A stretch of 14,454 nucleotides of DNA from Ignavibacteriaceae bacterium. GTDB taxonomy: Bacteria > Bacteroidota > Ignavibacteria > Ignavibacteriales > Ignavibacteriaceae. Shown here piece by piece: positions 7,231 to 14,454 of the stretch; positions within the stretch are counted from its first letter, which is position 1; each line of letters opens with the position of its first letter. The notes under the pieces were generated by a model that saw nothing but the letters and a program-made list of their open reading frames with translations, had not been told where the DNA came from and did no database searches. The translations under genes and the position numbers were made by a program. The stretch spans positions 1 to 14,454 of the forward strand of contig JALHTS010000090.1 of NCBI GenBank assembly GCA_022865965.1. Direction: 5' to 3'.

Positions 7231-7794
7231 ATGCTATTACCCGAAAACGATATAAATAAGGAAATAAAAAACGAAACTAATGTAAGCGTAAAGTATGCGA
7301 AAGAACATACAAAAGCCGATGAAATCAAAAGGTGGCTTCCCTCTATAATTATTTTGCCGATTACGGTTTATTGGATATTAAACAGAGGAGAATACGGTCT
7401 GCTTGATAACATTGATCTTGTTATTCATGAAGCTGGTCATCTTTTTTTCAAATTTTTCGGAAAGTTCATTTATACTCTCGGTGGAACTTTGATGCAGATA
7501 ATTCTTCCTTCAGTCATTGCATGGTATTTTTACAGAAATCATTACCGCACCGGAGTGCAATTTTCATTTTTATGGCTTGGGCAAAACCTTACAAATATTT
7601 CGGTTTATGCAGCTGATGCGCAGGCACGAAAACTTCCCTTACTTGGAGGAAATAAGGTTTATCACGATTGGCATTATATGCTCAGTGAGCTTGGTGTTTT
7701 ACAGTATGATCATTTGGTCGGATACTTTTTTTTCGGAACAGCAATTCTAATATTTATAATCACCATTTTAATGCCTCTTATTACTCAAGATTGA
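7231..7794 (+). CDS. Integral membrane protein with HEAGH zinc-metalloprotease-like motif
   Basis: This 187-residue protein has a polar N-terminus (1-33) and hydrophobic segments at about 36-52, 83-101, 107-127 and 163-184. HEAGH (66-70), within DLVIHEAGHLFF, is the HExxH zinc-binding motif, and its position in or beside a membrane segment recalls the M50 site-2-protease fold. The downstream signature LGQNLTNISVYAADAQARKLPLLGG (116-140) and HDWHYMLSELGVL (145-157) offer D129, H145, D146 and H148 as possible further metal ligands or catalytic residues. The classical M50 second motif (N/LDG) is absent. The protein resembles a conserved group of uncharacterised membrane proteins I have seen in varied bacteria. 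Protease activity is not established. The ATG at 7231 lacks a clear ribosome binding site but no better start is visible. Confidence 0.8.
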   Translation: MLLPENDINKEIKNETNVSVKYAKEHTKADEIKRWLPSIIILPITVYWILNRGEYGLLDNIDLVIHEAGHLFFKFFGKFIYTLGGTLMQIILPSVIAWYFYRNHYRTGVQFSFLWLGQNLTNISVYAADAQARKLPLLGGNKVYHDWHYMLSELGVLQYDHLVGYFFFGTAILIFIITILMPLITQD

Positions 7795-7840
7795 ATTATA
7801 TGTTAGTGTACAAAATTATTAACCTTGAAAGAAATTGTTA

Positions 7841-8650
7841 ATGAAATTATATATCACTTTATTCATTAGTCTTTTTTGTATTAATACATTCGGTCAAACC
7901 GATACAGTTAAAACTTATTTTGAAAATGGTCAGGTCGAATCCGTCATATTGTATTTAAATGGAGTCCGAGAAGGCGAGGCTAAGTTTTATGATCAAGATG
8001 GAAATAATAAGGAAGAAAGAAATTATATGAATGATAAAGTTGACGGATTAGTAAAATTATACTATTCGAACGGAAATCTTAAGGAATTGTATAATATTGA
8101 AAATGGAAAACGCGAAGGTCCTGTTTCTATGTTTGATTCTTCAGGAAATTACATTGAAGATATAATTTTTGAAAATGGAGTAAGAATCGGACAGGAGTTT
8201 TTACTTATTGGCGAATACCGCGAAGAAGATTATCAAAAATATTTAGCCGAATGGAAAAAGCGTCAGCAGCAAAAAACAAGCAAGGAAGATGAACTTTCTT
8301 TACCGCCCCAAAAAGAAGAAAAAATTAATTATGAAGAGGATCCTGCTTATTATCTAAATGTTGAAGTAATGCCCGAACCGATTGGGGGAATGAACTCTTT
8401 TTACAAACGCCTTTCATATTCAAGAGAAGCACGTGAGAAGAAGATAGAAGGAGTGGTGCAAATTCGTGCATTCATAGAAAACTCAGGTGAAGTCTCCTCT
8501 GCTGAGGTTGTTGAAAGCGTTCATCCATTGCTTGATGAATCAGCAAGGCTTGCAGTTTATTATACTCGTTTTAAACCCGGTTTGCAAAGAGGAAAACCGA
8601 TTAAAGTTCAGATGATCATTCCGGTTGAGTTTAAACTTGAAGATAAATAA
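7841..8650 (+). CDS. Exported MORN-repeat protein with TonB C-terminal domain
   Basis: The protein has 269 residues from ATG 7841, preferred over TTG 7835 because GAAAG (7827-7831) is 9 bases upstream. Residues 1-18 are a signal peptide ending NTFG before Q19. Residues about 22-120 carry MORN-like repeats of the YxNGxxxGxxxxY type (YFENGQ, YLNGVREG, YSNGNLKE, NIENGKREG, FENGVRIG), as in the YwqK-type antitoxin/MORN family. A charged, Lys/Glu/Gln-rich linker spans about 130-168. Residues about 175-266 form a TonB C-terminal domain: PEPIGGMNSFYKRL, EGVVQIRAFIENSGEVSSAEVVES, and the final ARLAVYYTRFKPGLQRGKPIKVQMIIPVEFKL. Classical TonB is held by an N-terminal membrane helix and energises outer-membrane receptors; here a cleavable signal seems more likely, so the domain may bind peptidoglycan or envelope proteins without ExbB/ExbD. 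No receptor gene is nearby. Confidence 0.85.
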   Translation: MKLYITLFISLFCINTFGQTDTVKTYFENGQVESVILYLNGVREGEAKFYDQDGNNKEERNYMNDKVDGLVKLYYSNGNLKELYNIENGKREGPVSMFDSSGNYIEDIIFENGVRIGQEFLLIGEYREEDYQKYLAEWKKRQQQKTSKEDELSLPPQKEEKINYEEDPAYYLNVEVMPEPIGGMNSFYKRLSYSREAREKKIEGVVQIRAFIENSGEVSSAEVVESVHPLLDESARLAVYYTRFKPGLQRGKPIKVQMIIPVEFKLEDK

Positions 8651-8667
8651 ATTAGGTAAAATTTATA

Positions 8668-9414
8668 ATGGACGTACAAGAATTTTTCTTTCAACATTAT
8701 ATTGATTTACCGCGGCAAGGTCCGGGCGATAATCAATCAACAATAAAAGCCTTTAATTCAATTCCTAATGAAAGGGAAATAAAATCGTTGTTAGATGTTG
8801 GATGCGGGACAGGGATGCAAACAATTCAATTGGCAAAATTAATTCATGAAAGAATTACTGCCGTTGATTTTTATAAACCATTTTTAGATAAACTGGAATT
8901 AACTGCTAAGAAAGAGAAACTTCAGGAAAAAATTTCAACTTCTGTTCAGTTGATGGAAGATCTGGAGTTTGATGATAATAGTTTTGATATAATATGGTCA
9001 GAAGGTTCAATTTATATTATTGGACTGGAAAAAGGATTGAATGAATGGAAAAGGTTCTTGAAACCAAACGGATATCTTGTCTACTCACTCATTTGCTGGC
9101 TGAAGAAAGACATACCGGAAGAGTTAAAAGAGTTTTGGAAAATTGCTTATCCGAAAATAACAGATGTTGATAGCAATATTGATATTATTGTTCGAAACGG
9201 ATATAAAGTTATTAACCATTTTACCTTGCCGGAATCAAGCTGGTGGGATAATTACTACAACCCGCTTTTAAAAAAGCTAGAATCGCTTGATAAAAAATAT
9301 ATAAATGATCCCAGCCTTTCACCAATAATAAAAGAAGCAGCAGATGAGATAGAATTATTCAGAAAATATTCTGCTTATTATGGATATGAGTTTTTTATTA
9401 TACAGAAATCCTGA
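8668..9414 (+). CDS. Class I SAM-dependent methyltransferase
   Basis: This 248-residue protein has a Rossmann-type methyltransferase core. Motif I is LLDVGCGTG (41-49), which binds S-adenosylmethionine. The acidic residue ending strand 2 is D67 in ITAVDF, and the motif IV region is SFDIIWSEGSIYIIG (105-119). The C-terminal third (SSWWDNYYNPLLKKLESL and FRKYSAYYGYEFFIIQK) is family-specific and probably shapes the substrate pocket. It resembles small UbiE/Methyltransf_11-type enzymes whose substrate is unassigned. TAGG (8653-8656) lies 11 bases before the start, a weak ribosome binding site. The gene begins 17 bases after the TonB-domain gene, so the two may be co-transcribed. The context gives no hint of the substrate. 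Confidence 0.88.
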   Translation: MDVQEFFFQHYIDLPRQGPGDNQSTIKAFNSIPNEREIKSLLDVGCGTGMQTIQLAKLIHERITAVDFYKPFLDKLELTAKKEKLQEKISTSVQLMEDLEFDDNSFDIIWSEGSIYIIGLEKGLNEWKRFLKPNGYLVYSLICWLKKDIPEELKEFWKIAYPKITDVDSNIDIIVRNGYKVINHFTLPESSWWDNYYNPLLKKLESLDKKYINDPSLSPIIKEAADEIELFRKYSAYYGYEFFIIQKS

Positions 9415-9679
9415 AACGCAATATTTTTACTTTGGGTTAGGAATACTCATCCATTCACAAAGCGCACTTCACCAAACTGTGAAAACCGTTTATTTAGATA
9501 AGCAAGATTTGCAGCCGCAATTATCTTTCTCGTAAAAAATCTTTCGTTAAAAATTATATGCTAATTTTAATTCCTATTGACAAATAATATTTCTATTTTG
9601 GCAACCAGAGTAAAAATTTTTACTCACAAATCAAAGCTAAAACTATTGTAATAAAAATGTAGAAAATAGTCTTCTAATT
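9415..9679. other. 265-base non-coding region upstream of mgtE
   Basis: No credible ORF is present on either strand. A short inverted repeat, TTCACA (9454-9459) and TGTGAA (9478-9483), could form a weak hairpin or an operator. A perfect TTGACA occurs at 9577-9582, but no good -10 box lies 16-18 bases downstream. I could not recognise an M-box magnesium riboswitch or another known leader. The region most likely holds the mgtE promoter and 5' leader. Confidence 0.4.
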
Positions 9680-11071
9680 ATGGAATTTCCTATGCTAAGC
9701 AGATTGCTACAACCAGAAATTCAGTCTCTTATTGCGGAGAGACAGCTTGGTGTTCTCAAGGAGATTCTTACCGACTGGACTCCCGCCGATATTGCAGACC
9801 TTATCGTTGAACTACCCGAAAATGAGCAGGTAATAGTATTCAGACTTCTTCATAATGAACTTGCTGCAGATACTTTTGAGCATCTTGATTTCGATACACA
9901 GGAATTGTTAATAAAAGCCATGGGTAAAGAGGAAGTTGCAGCAATATTGAATGAAATGTCTCCCGATGACCGAACTGCACTTTTTGAAGAAATGCCAAGT
10001 TCTGCCGCAAAACAGTTGATTCAACTTCTCTCACACGAAGAAAGAACAATTGCAAATGCTCTGCTCGGCTATCCAGAAAACAGTGTCGGCAGATTGATGA
10101 CACCGGATTATATAGCTGTTAAGCCGGATATGACGGTTCAACAGGTTTTAGATTATATAAGAATTCATGGAGAGGATAAAGAAACTCTAAACATAGTTTA
10201 CATTATTGATGAAAAGGGGAAGTTAATTGATGATGTTAAAATAAGAGAGTTTTTACTTGCACCATTGGTCTCTCCGGTTCGTGAATTGATGATAGAAAAC
10301 TTTGTAGCATTAAACGTTAATGCTGATCAAGAAGAAGCAGTCGAACTGTTTAAAAAATATGATAGAGTTGCACTTCCGGTTGTTGATAAATTGGGAATAC
10401 TTTTGGGAATAGTAACTGTGGACGACGTTCTTGATGTTGCTGAAGAAGAAGCAACCGAAGATATTCACAAACTTTCTGCTATTGAAGCTCTTGACGAACC
10501 GTATCCCGATTTACCCGTTCTGGCAATAATTAAAAAGAGAGTTCCCTGGCTTTCATTACTTCTGATCGGTCAATCTCTAACTGCTGTTGCAATGGGATTT
10601 TTTGAGGGTGAATTATTGAAAGTTGCAGCCCTTGCATTATTTGTTCCAATGCTTATTTCTAGCGGAGGTAATTCCGGTTCACAGGCAGCCACTCTTGTAG
10701 TGCGTGCGATGGCACTGGGCGAAATTAGGCTTGTTGATTGGTGGCATATTATGCGCAGAGAAATTTTTTCCGGATTAGCTATGGGATTGGTTCTTGGTTT
10801 AATAGGTTTCTGTCAGGTTATAGTGATTGCACAATTTTCAACTGCCATAGAATCTTATTTATCCTTAATCGCCTTAACGGTTGGTATTTCTTTAGTTGGA
10901 ATTGTGCTTTGGGGAAATATCGCTGGGTCAATGCTTCCGTTTATTCTTAAAAAATTTGGTATAGATCCCGCAGCCTCATCTGCCCCACTCGTTTCAACCC
11001 TTGTAGATGTAACAGGACTTATAATTTATTTTACCGTAGCTCTCTTAATTTTAAGCGGAAAACTGCTTTAA
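9680..11071 (+). CDS. mgtE: Magnesium transporter MgtE
   Basis: This 463-residue protein is of typical MgtE length. Residues about 5-135 are the helical N domain with the EMSPDDRTALFEEMP turn. Residues about 136-260 hold two CBS domains (LMTPDYIAVKPDMTVQQVLDYIR, then VRELMIENFVALNVNADQEEAVELFKKYDRVALPVVD), which sense cytosolic Mg(II). A connecting helix leads to the membrane domain (about 287-463) with five predicted helices. The family signature PMLISSGGNSGSQAATLVVRAMALGEI spans 323-349, and DPAASSAPLVSTLVDVTGL (429-447) contains D443, the likely equivalent of the pore aspartate of Thermus MgtE. The channel admits Mg(II) and closes when cytosolic Mg(II) is high. ATG 9680 and ATG 9692 are both possible starts; the ribosome binding site is weak for each. 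The gene stands alone, with the polysaccharide cluster 68 bases downstream. Confidence 0.96.
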   Translation: MEFPMLSRLLQPEIQSLIAERQLGVLKEILTDWTPADIADLIVELPENEQVIVFRLLHNELAADTFEHLDFDTQELLIKAMGKEEVAAILNEMSPDDRTALFEEMPSSAAKQLIQLLSHEERTIANALLGYPENSVGRLMTPDYIAVKPDMTVQQVLDYIRIHGEDKETLNIVYIIDEKGKLIDDVKIREFLLAPLVSPVRELMIENFVALNVNADQEEAVELFKKYDRVALPVVDKLGILLGIVTVDDVLDVAEEEATEDIHKLSAIEALDEPYPDLPVLAIIKKRVPWLSLLLIGQSLTAVAMGFFEGELLKVAALALFVPMLISSGGNSGSQAATLVVRAMALGEIRLVDWWHIMRREIFSGLAMGLVLGLIGFCQVIVIAQFSTAIESYLSLIALTVGISLVGIVLWGNIAGSMLPFILKKFGIDPAASSAPLVSTLVDVTGLIIYFTVALLILSGKLL

Positions 11072-11100
11072 TTACCTCGTAACCTTTGCAATAATCTTTT

Positions 11101-11108
11101 TATATTTG
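11101..11108 (+). promoter_or_regulatory. Candidate -7 promoter box TATATTTG before rfbA
   Basis: TATATTTG is the second perfect TAnnTTTG box in the window and sits 39 bases before the GTG start of rfbA, in the 68-base gap after mgtE. A TTTG at 11085-11088 is closer than the usual -33 spacing. This would start the sugar-nucleotide operon. Confidence 0.4.
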
Positions 11109-11139
11109 CGTTATTATTAATTAAAAATAGGATGTTTTT

Positions 11140-12003
11140 GTGAAAGGAATTATTCTTGCCGGAGGTTCCGGTTCGCGCCTTTATCCAATAACAAAAGTTT
11201 ACAGCAAGCAATTATCACTTATTTACGATAAGCCGCTTATCTATTATCCTTTATCTATTCTTATGCTTGGTGGAATAAAAGATGTTCTAATAATTTCTAA
11301 TGAAGAAACTATTCCGCTATATAAACAGTTATTCAATAATGGTTCACAAATTGGATTGAACATTCAATACAAAGTTCAAAAAGCTCCAAACGGAATTGCG
11401 GAAGCATTTATTCTCGGTGAAAAATTTATCGGCGATGACAAGGCAACACTAATTCTTGGCGATAACATTTTTTATGGCAATCTTCAATTTTTTTATGATG
11501 CTATGAAATTGGAAAATGGTGCTGTAATATTTGGTTATCAGGTGAATGATCCTGAAAGGTATGGTATTGTTGAATTTGATCAGAATGGTAAAGCAATTTC
11601 CGTTGAAGAAAAACCATACAATCCGAAATCAAATTATGCAGTGCCGGGATTATATATTTATGATAATAAGGTTGTTAATATTTCTAAAAATCTTAAACCT
11701 TCCGCAAGAGGTGAATTGGAAATTACGGATGTAAATAAAGCATACCTTGCCAATGACGAATTATATGTTGAAAAAATTGGAAGAGGCGTTGCATGGCTTG
11801 ATACAGGAACTCCCGAAGCTTTACTGCAGGCATCAAACTTTTTTGGAGTAATCGAAGACAGGCAAGGTTTAAAGGTAGCTTGCGTTGAAGAAATTGCTTT
11901 TCATAAAGGATTTATAAACAAGAATCAGTTCAGAAAACTTCTTGATTCTATTCCAAACTCAATGTACAGAGATTATTTAGAAAAAATTTATAAAGAAAGT
12001 TAA
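11140..12003 (+). CDS. rfbA: Glucose-1-phosphate thymidylyltransferase
   Basis: This 287-residue enzyme of RfbA/RmlA type joins dTTP and glucose-1-phosphate to make dTDP-glucose, the first step towards dTDP-rhamnose and dTDP-amino sugars. Visible motifs are the nucleotide-binding GGSGSRLYPIT (8-18), SKQL (22-25), YDKPLIYYPLS (29-39), LGDNIFYG (106-113, metal ligand D108), VEEKP (155-159), GELEITDVN (191-199) and AWLDTGTPEALL (218-229). The usual LPIYDKP reads SLIYDKP here, a mild deviation outside the catalytic residues. Start GTG 11140 is supported by AGGA at 11129-11132, 7 bases upstream; the nearby ATG at 11132 meets a stop at once. It is the first gene of the cluster, and rfbC follows after 14 bases. 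Confidence 0.96.
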   Translation: MKGIILAGGSGSRLYPITKVYSKQLSLIYDKPLIYYPLSILMLGGIKDVLIISNEETIPLYKQLFNNGSQIGLNIQYKVQKAPNGIAEAFILGEKFIGDDKATLILGDNIFYGNLQFFYDAMKLENGAVIFGYQVNDPERYGIVEFDQNGKAISVEEKPYNPKSNYAVPGLYIYDNKVVNISKNLKPSARGELEITDVNKAYLANDELYVEKIGRGVAWLDTGTPEALLQASNFFGVIEDRQGLKVACVEEIAFHKGFINKNQFRKLLDSIPNSMYRDYLEKIYKES

Positions 12004-12017
12004 TCGCTTAAACGAAC

Positions 12018-12578
12018 ATGGAAACAGAAAAAACTAACATTCAGGGGCTGCTTCTAATTAAACCTAAAGTTTTCGGCGACAGCAGAGGATATTTTTTCGA
12101 ATCTTTTAATGAGCAGATATACGAAGACGTAGGACTTAATTTAAATTTTGTTCAGGATAATATTTCTAAATCTATAAAATCAACTATTCGGGGATTACAT
12201 TATCAGATTGGTGAAAAAGCACAAGGTAAACTTTGTCAGGTTATTTTAGGTCGGGTTTTAGATGTAGCTGTTGATATACGATTTGGTTCGCCTACGTTTG
12301 GCAAATATTATGCGGCAGAATTATCCGAGGAAAATCATCTGCAGCTTTGGATTCCTCCCGGATTTGCCCATGGTTTTTCTGTGCTTTCCGATGAGGCAAT
12401 CTTTTCTTATAAATGCACTCAGTTTTATAATAAAGAACATGAAAGAGCGATTATCTACAATGATCCCGAGTTAAACATTGATTGGCTGATTGAAACTCCA
12501 ATTGTTTCTGAAAAAGATTTGCAAGCAAAAATGTTCAAAGAGATTGATAAGGACTTTATTTATCAGACTGATTTATAA
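12018..12578 (+). CDS. rfbC: dTDP-4-dehydrorhamnose 3,5-epimerase
   Basis: This 186-residue cupin-fold enzyme of normal RmlC length epimerises C3 and C5 of dTDP-4-keto-6-deoxyglucose. Recognisable features are the entry motif FGDSRGYFFESF (19-30), VQDNIS (45-50), the signature RGLHYQ (58-63, catalytic H61), K71 in QGKLCQV, the WIPPGFAHGF loop (111-120), FSYKCT (129-134, with Y131 in the place of the general acid) and the C-terminal ERAIIYNDPELNIDW. No clear ribosome binding site precedes the ATG, but the 14-base gap to rfbA suggests coupling. The pathway partners rfbB (dehydratase) and rfbD (reductase) are not in this window, so either they lie elsewhere or the product is a different 4-keto sugar. 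Confidence 0.95.
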   Translation: METEKTNIQGLLLIKPKVFGDSRGYFFESFNEQIYEDVGLNLNFVQDNISKSIKSTIRGLHYQIGEKAQGKLCQVILGRVLDVAVDIRFGSPTFGKYYAAELSEENHLQLWIPPGFAHGFSVLSDEAIFSYKCTQFYNKEHERAIIYNDPELNIDWLIETPIVSEKDLQAKMFKEIDKDFIYQTDL

Positions 12579-12617
12579 TTATAAAAATTCTAATTAAACA
12601 TTTCTCAAAGGATATCT

Positions 12618-13793
12618 ATGAAAGTACCGTTATTAGACCTTAAGCCGCAATATCAATCATTAAAGAAAGAACTGGATGAAGCAATAATTAAAGTTGCAGA
12701 GTCACAGTACTTTATTCTTGGTCCAGAAGTAAAAAAAATGGAAGATGCCTGTGCCGAATACCTGGGGACAAAACATGCAATTGGCATATCATCTGGAACC
12801 GATGCCCTGTTGCTTGCTTTAATGGCACTAGATATTCAGCCGGGAGATGAAGTAATCGTTCCCACATATTCGTTTTTCGCAACAGCCGGAGTTGTGTCAA
12901 GATTAAATGCTGTTCCTGTTCTAACTGATTGCGATCCTGTTACTTTTAATATTGATGTGAATGACTTTAAAAGGAAGATCACTTCTAAAACAAAAGCAGT
13001 AATTCCCGTTCATCTATACGGACAAAGTGCGGAGATGGATGAAATTATGGAAATTGCCAAAAAAAATAATCTGTATGTAGTTGAAGACGCAGCACAGGCA
13101 ATCGGGACACAATATAAAGATGGAAGATGTGTTGGTACAATTGGTGACATTGGATGCTTTTCATTTTTCCCGAGTAAAAATTTAGGTTGTTTCGGCGATG
13201 GCGGTTTAGTAACCACAAATGATGATGAGCTTGCAAAAAAAATAATTATAAAAAGAGTTCATGGCGGTGAACCGAAATATTATCATAAAGTTATTGGCGG
13301 GAATTTCAGATTAGATGCTATTCAGGCAGTAGTAATCAGCGTAAAGCTTCCACACTTAAATTCTTGGTCGAAGAAAAGAAGAAAGAATGCTGCAAAATAT
13401 AATGAACAGTTTATTGCTGCCGGGTTAGCCGAAGAAACAGGTAAAACAAAATTTGACTCAAAGAATAAAGTTCTTCTTCCCAAAGCAGTTTATGAAAAGC
13501 TTTCATCAACAGTATTAAATTATCACATTTATAATCAATATATAATCCGTGTTGAAAAACGTGATGATTTAAGAGAATTCTTAACAAAGAATGAAATAGC
13601 AACAGAAATTTATTATCCTGTTCCATTTCATCTTCAGGAATGTTTTGCCAATCTTAATGGTAAAAAAGGAGATTTCCCGAATTCGGAGTTTGCAGCAGAT
13701 ACATCTATTGCATTACCAATTTATCCTGAACTTAGCGATGATCAGATAAAATATGTTGTTAGTAAAATAGCAGAATTTTTTAAGAATAAATAA
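12618..13793 (+). CDS. DegT/DnrJ/EryC1/StrS-family sugar aminotransferase (PLP-dependent)
   Basis: This 391-residue protein shows the full fold-type I aminotransferase pattern of nucleotide-sugar transaminases. Visible parts are YFILGPEVKKME (31-42), ISSGTDALLLAL (57-68, phosphate binding), VPTYSFFATA (81-90), VIPVHLYGQ (128-136), VVEDAAQAIG (154-163, with PLP-ring D157), FSFFPSKNLGCFGDGG (181-196) with Schiff-base K187, and the terminal ALPIYPEL segment. These enzymes transfer the amino group of glutamate to a 3- or 4-keto NDP-sugar. The FPSKNLGC-GDGG form is shared by C3-type aminotransferases such as WbpE and FdtB, so a 3-amino sugar is possible, but the exact substrate cannot be fixed from sequence alone. 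AAGGA (12608-12612) gives a good ribosome binding site. The gene follows rfbC after 39 bases. Confidence 0.93.
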   Translation: MKVPLLDLKPQYQSLKKELDEAIIKVAESQYFILGPEVKKMEDACAEYLGTKHAIGISSGTDALLLALMALDIQPGDEVIVPTYSFFATAGVVSRLNAVPVLTDCDPVTFNIDVNDFKRKITSKTKAVIPVHLYGQSAEMDEIMEIAKKNNLYVVEDAAQAIGTQYKDGRCVGTIGDIGCFSFFPSKNLGCFGDGGLVTTNDDELAKKIIIKRVHGGEPKYYHKVIGGNFRLDAIQAVVISVKLPHLNSWSKKRRKNAAKYNEQFIAAGLAEETGKTKFDSKNKVLLPKAVYEKLSSTVLNYHIYNQYIIRVEKRDDLREFLTKNEIATEIYYPVPFHLQECFANLNGKKGDFPNSEFAADTSIALPIYPELSDDQIKYVVSKIAEFFKNK

Positions 13794-13913
13794 TGTTGTT
13801 AATGAATAAATTAATTCTAAAACTAAATGATACCTCAGAAAAAAAGCACCACTCATCGCATTAGAAATTGAGGAATTAGATTTTTAATTTTCACTTTATT
13901 GTGGTTTGTAAGA

Positions 13914-14454
13914 ATGAGCAACAATTCAAAAAATAAAAAGATATATCTTGCCGGACATCAGGGAATGGTAGGTTCCGCAATTACAAGAGAATTGCAAAAG
14001 GAAAATTACAACAATCTATTGATTAGAGATTTGAATAAACTAGATCTTAGAAATCAATCAGATGTTAATAAATTTTTGGAATCAGAAAAACCTGAAGTTG
14101 TTATAATTGCCGCAGCAAAAGTTGGTGGAATATTGGCAAATAACACTTACCGTGCTGAGTTTATTTATGATAATTTGATGATAGAAGCTAATATTATTCA
14201 CGCTTCATACCAGAACAAAGTTGAAAAACTTATTTTTCTCGGGAGCTCATGTATTTATCCTAAACTTGCACCGCAGCCGCTTAAAGAGGAATATCTTCTA
14301 TCGGACTATCTCGAGTATACAAATGAACCATATGCGGTTGCTAAAATTGCAGGAATAAAATTATGTGAAAGCTATTACAGGCAATACGGTTCAAATTTTT
14401 ATTCTGTAATGCCGACAAATATGTATGGACCGAATGATAATTTTGATTTAGAAA
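13914..14454 (+). CDS. fcl: GDP-L-fucose synthase, N-terminal part (runs off the window)
   Basis: From ATG 13914 the frame is open to the window edge for 180 codons. It is an extended short-chain dehydrogenase with the NADP-binding loop [10 protein letters not shown] (13-22), [21 protein letters not shown] (67-78), [20 protein letters not shown] (110-129) and [23 protein letters not shown]. The catalytic set is visible: S111, C113, Y140 and K144, with the same Ser-to-Tyr spacing of 29 as E. coli GFS. The enzyme epimerises and reduces GDP-4-keto-6-deoxymannose to GDP-L-fucose. Its usual partner gmd is not in the window and may lie downstream. The missing C-terminal part (about 130 residues) should carry the catalytic His. 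The ribosome binding site is weak. It is 120 bases after the aminotransferase and in a GDP-sugar pathway, so it may have a separate promoter. Confidence 0.95.
   Translation, partial: MSNNSKNKKIYLAGHQGMVGSAITRELQKENYNNLLIRDLNKLDLRNQSDVNKFLESEKPEVVIIAAAKVGGILANNTYRAEFIYDNLMIEANIIHASYQNKVEKLIFLGSSCIYPKLAPQPLKEEYLLSDYLEYTNEPYAVAKIAGIKLCESYYRQYGSNFYSVMPTNMYGPNDNFDLE

Noticed and set aside
7517..7750. 77-codon plus-strand ORF in another frame
   Set aside because: It overlaps the HEAGH membrane protein in a shifted frame and has no motif or ribosome binding site of its own.
9577..9582. TTGACA as a -35 box for mgtE
   Set aside because: The hexamer is perfect, but the sequence 17 bases downstream is GGCAAC, and no TATAAT-like or TAnnTTTG box is properly spaced.
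9415..9679. M-box magnesium riboswitch before mgtE
   Set aside because: The position would suit one, but I could not find the conserved helices or loop sequences by eye.
13010..13236. Two overlapping minus-strand ORFs in the aminotransferase gene
   Set aside because: Antisense shadows of the conserved PLP-binding region; no independent support.

Overview
The window is a low-GC stretch of bacterial chromosome in which every recognisable gene lies on the + strand. No tRNA, rRNA, CRISPR array or transposase gene was seen, and no gene-free gap exceeds 300 bases. Gene content and style point to the Bacteroidota/Chlorobi/Ignavibacteria side of the FCB group: a MORN-repeat protein with a TonB C-terminal domain, a clostridial/FCB-type FeoB, weak Shine-Dalgarno sequences before many genes, and two TAnnTTTG boxes before genes. 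That placement is an inference from style and was not tested by search.

Region 1 (1-3603) is a ferrous-iron (Feo) locus. It holds the C-terminal end of a DtxR-family metal-dependent repressor, then a membrane-anchored DtxR-like protein fused to a C-terminal FeoA domain, then FeoB in two consecutive ORFs. The first FeoB ORF is the GTPase domain and the second the permease domain. Both are in the same reading frame and are separated by one TAA codon and a short perfect palindrome that resembles a dispersed repeat. The two halves look otherwise intact.

Region 2 (3604-5153) carries an exonuclease III gene, a 72-residue zinc-ribbon protein, and about 50 codons that look like the C-terminal end of a class II CPD photolyase with no photolyase body upstream, a probable gene relic. 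Region 3 (5154-9414) is a set of single genes: an orphan PAS-domain sensor histidine kinase, a membrane protein with an HEAGH metalloprotease-like motif, an exported MORN-repeat/TonB-domain protein, and a class I SAM-dependent methyltransferase. Region 4 (9415-11071) is a magnesium transporter MgtE gene preceded by a 265-base non-coding region.

Region 5 (11072-end) is the start of a surface-polysaccharide nucleotide-sugar cluster: rfbA (dTDP-glucose synthesis), rfbC (dTDP-4-keto-sugar 3,5-epimerase), a DegT/DnrJ/EryC1/StrS sugar aminotransferase, and a GDP-L-fucose synthase that runs off the window. rfbB, rfbD and gmd are not in the window, so the sugars made cannot be settled here.

The most notable points are the FeoB split at a palindromic element, the membrane-tethered DtxR-FeoA fusion (possibly a relic of an ABC permease-DtxR fusion), and the photolyase remnant.
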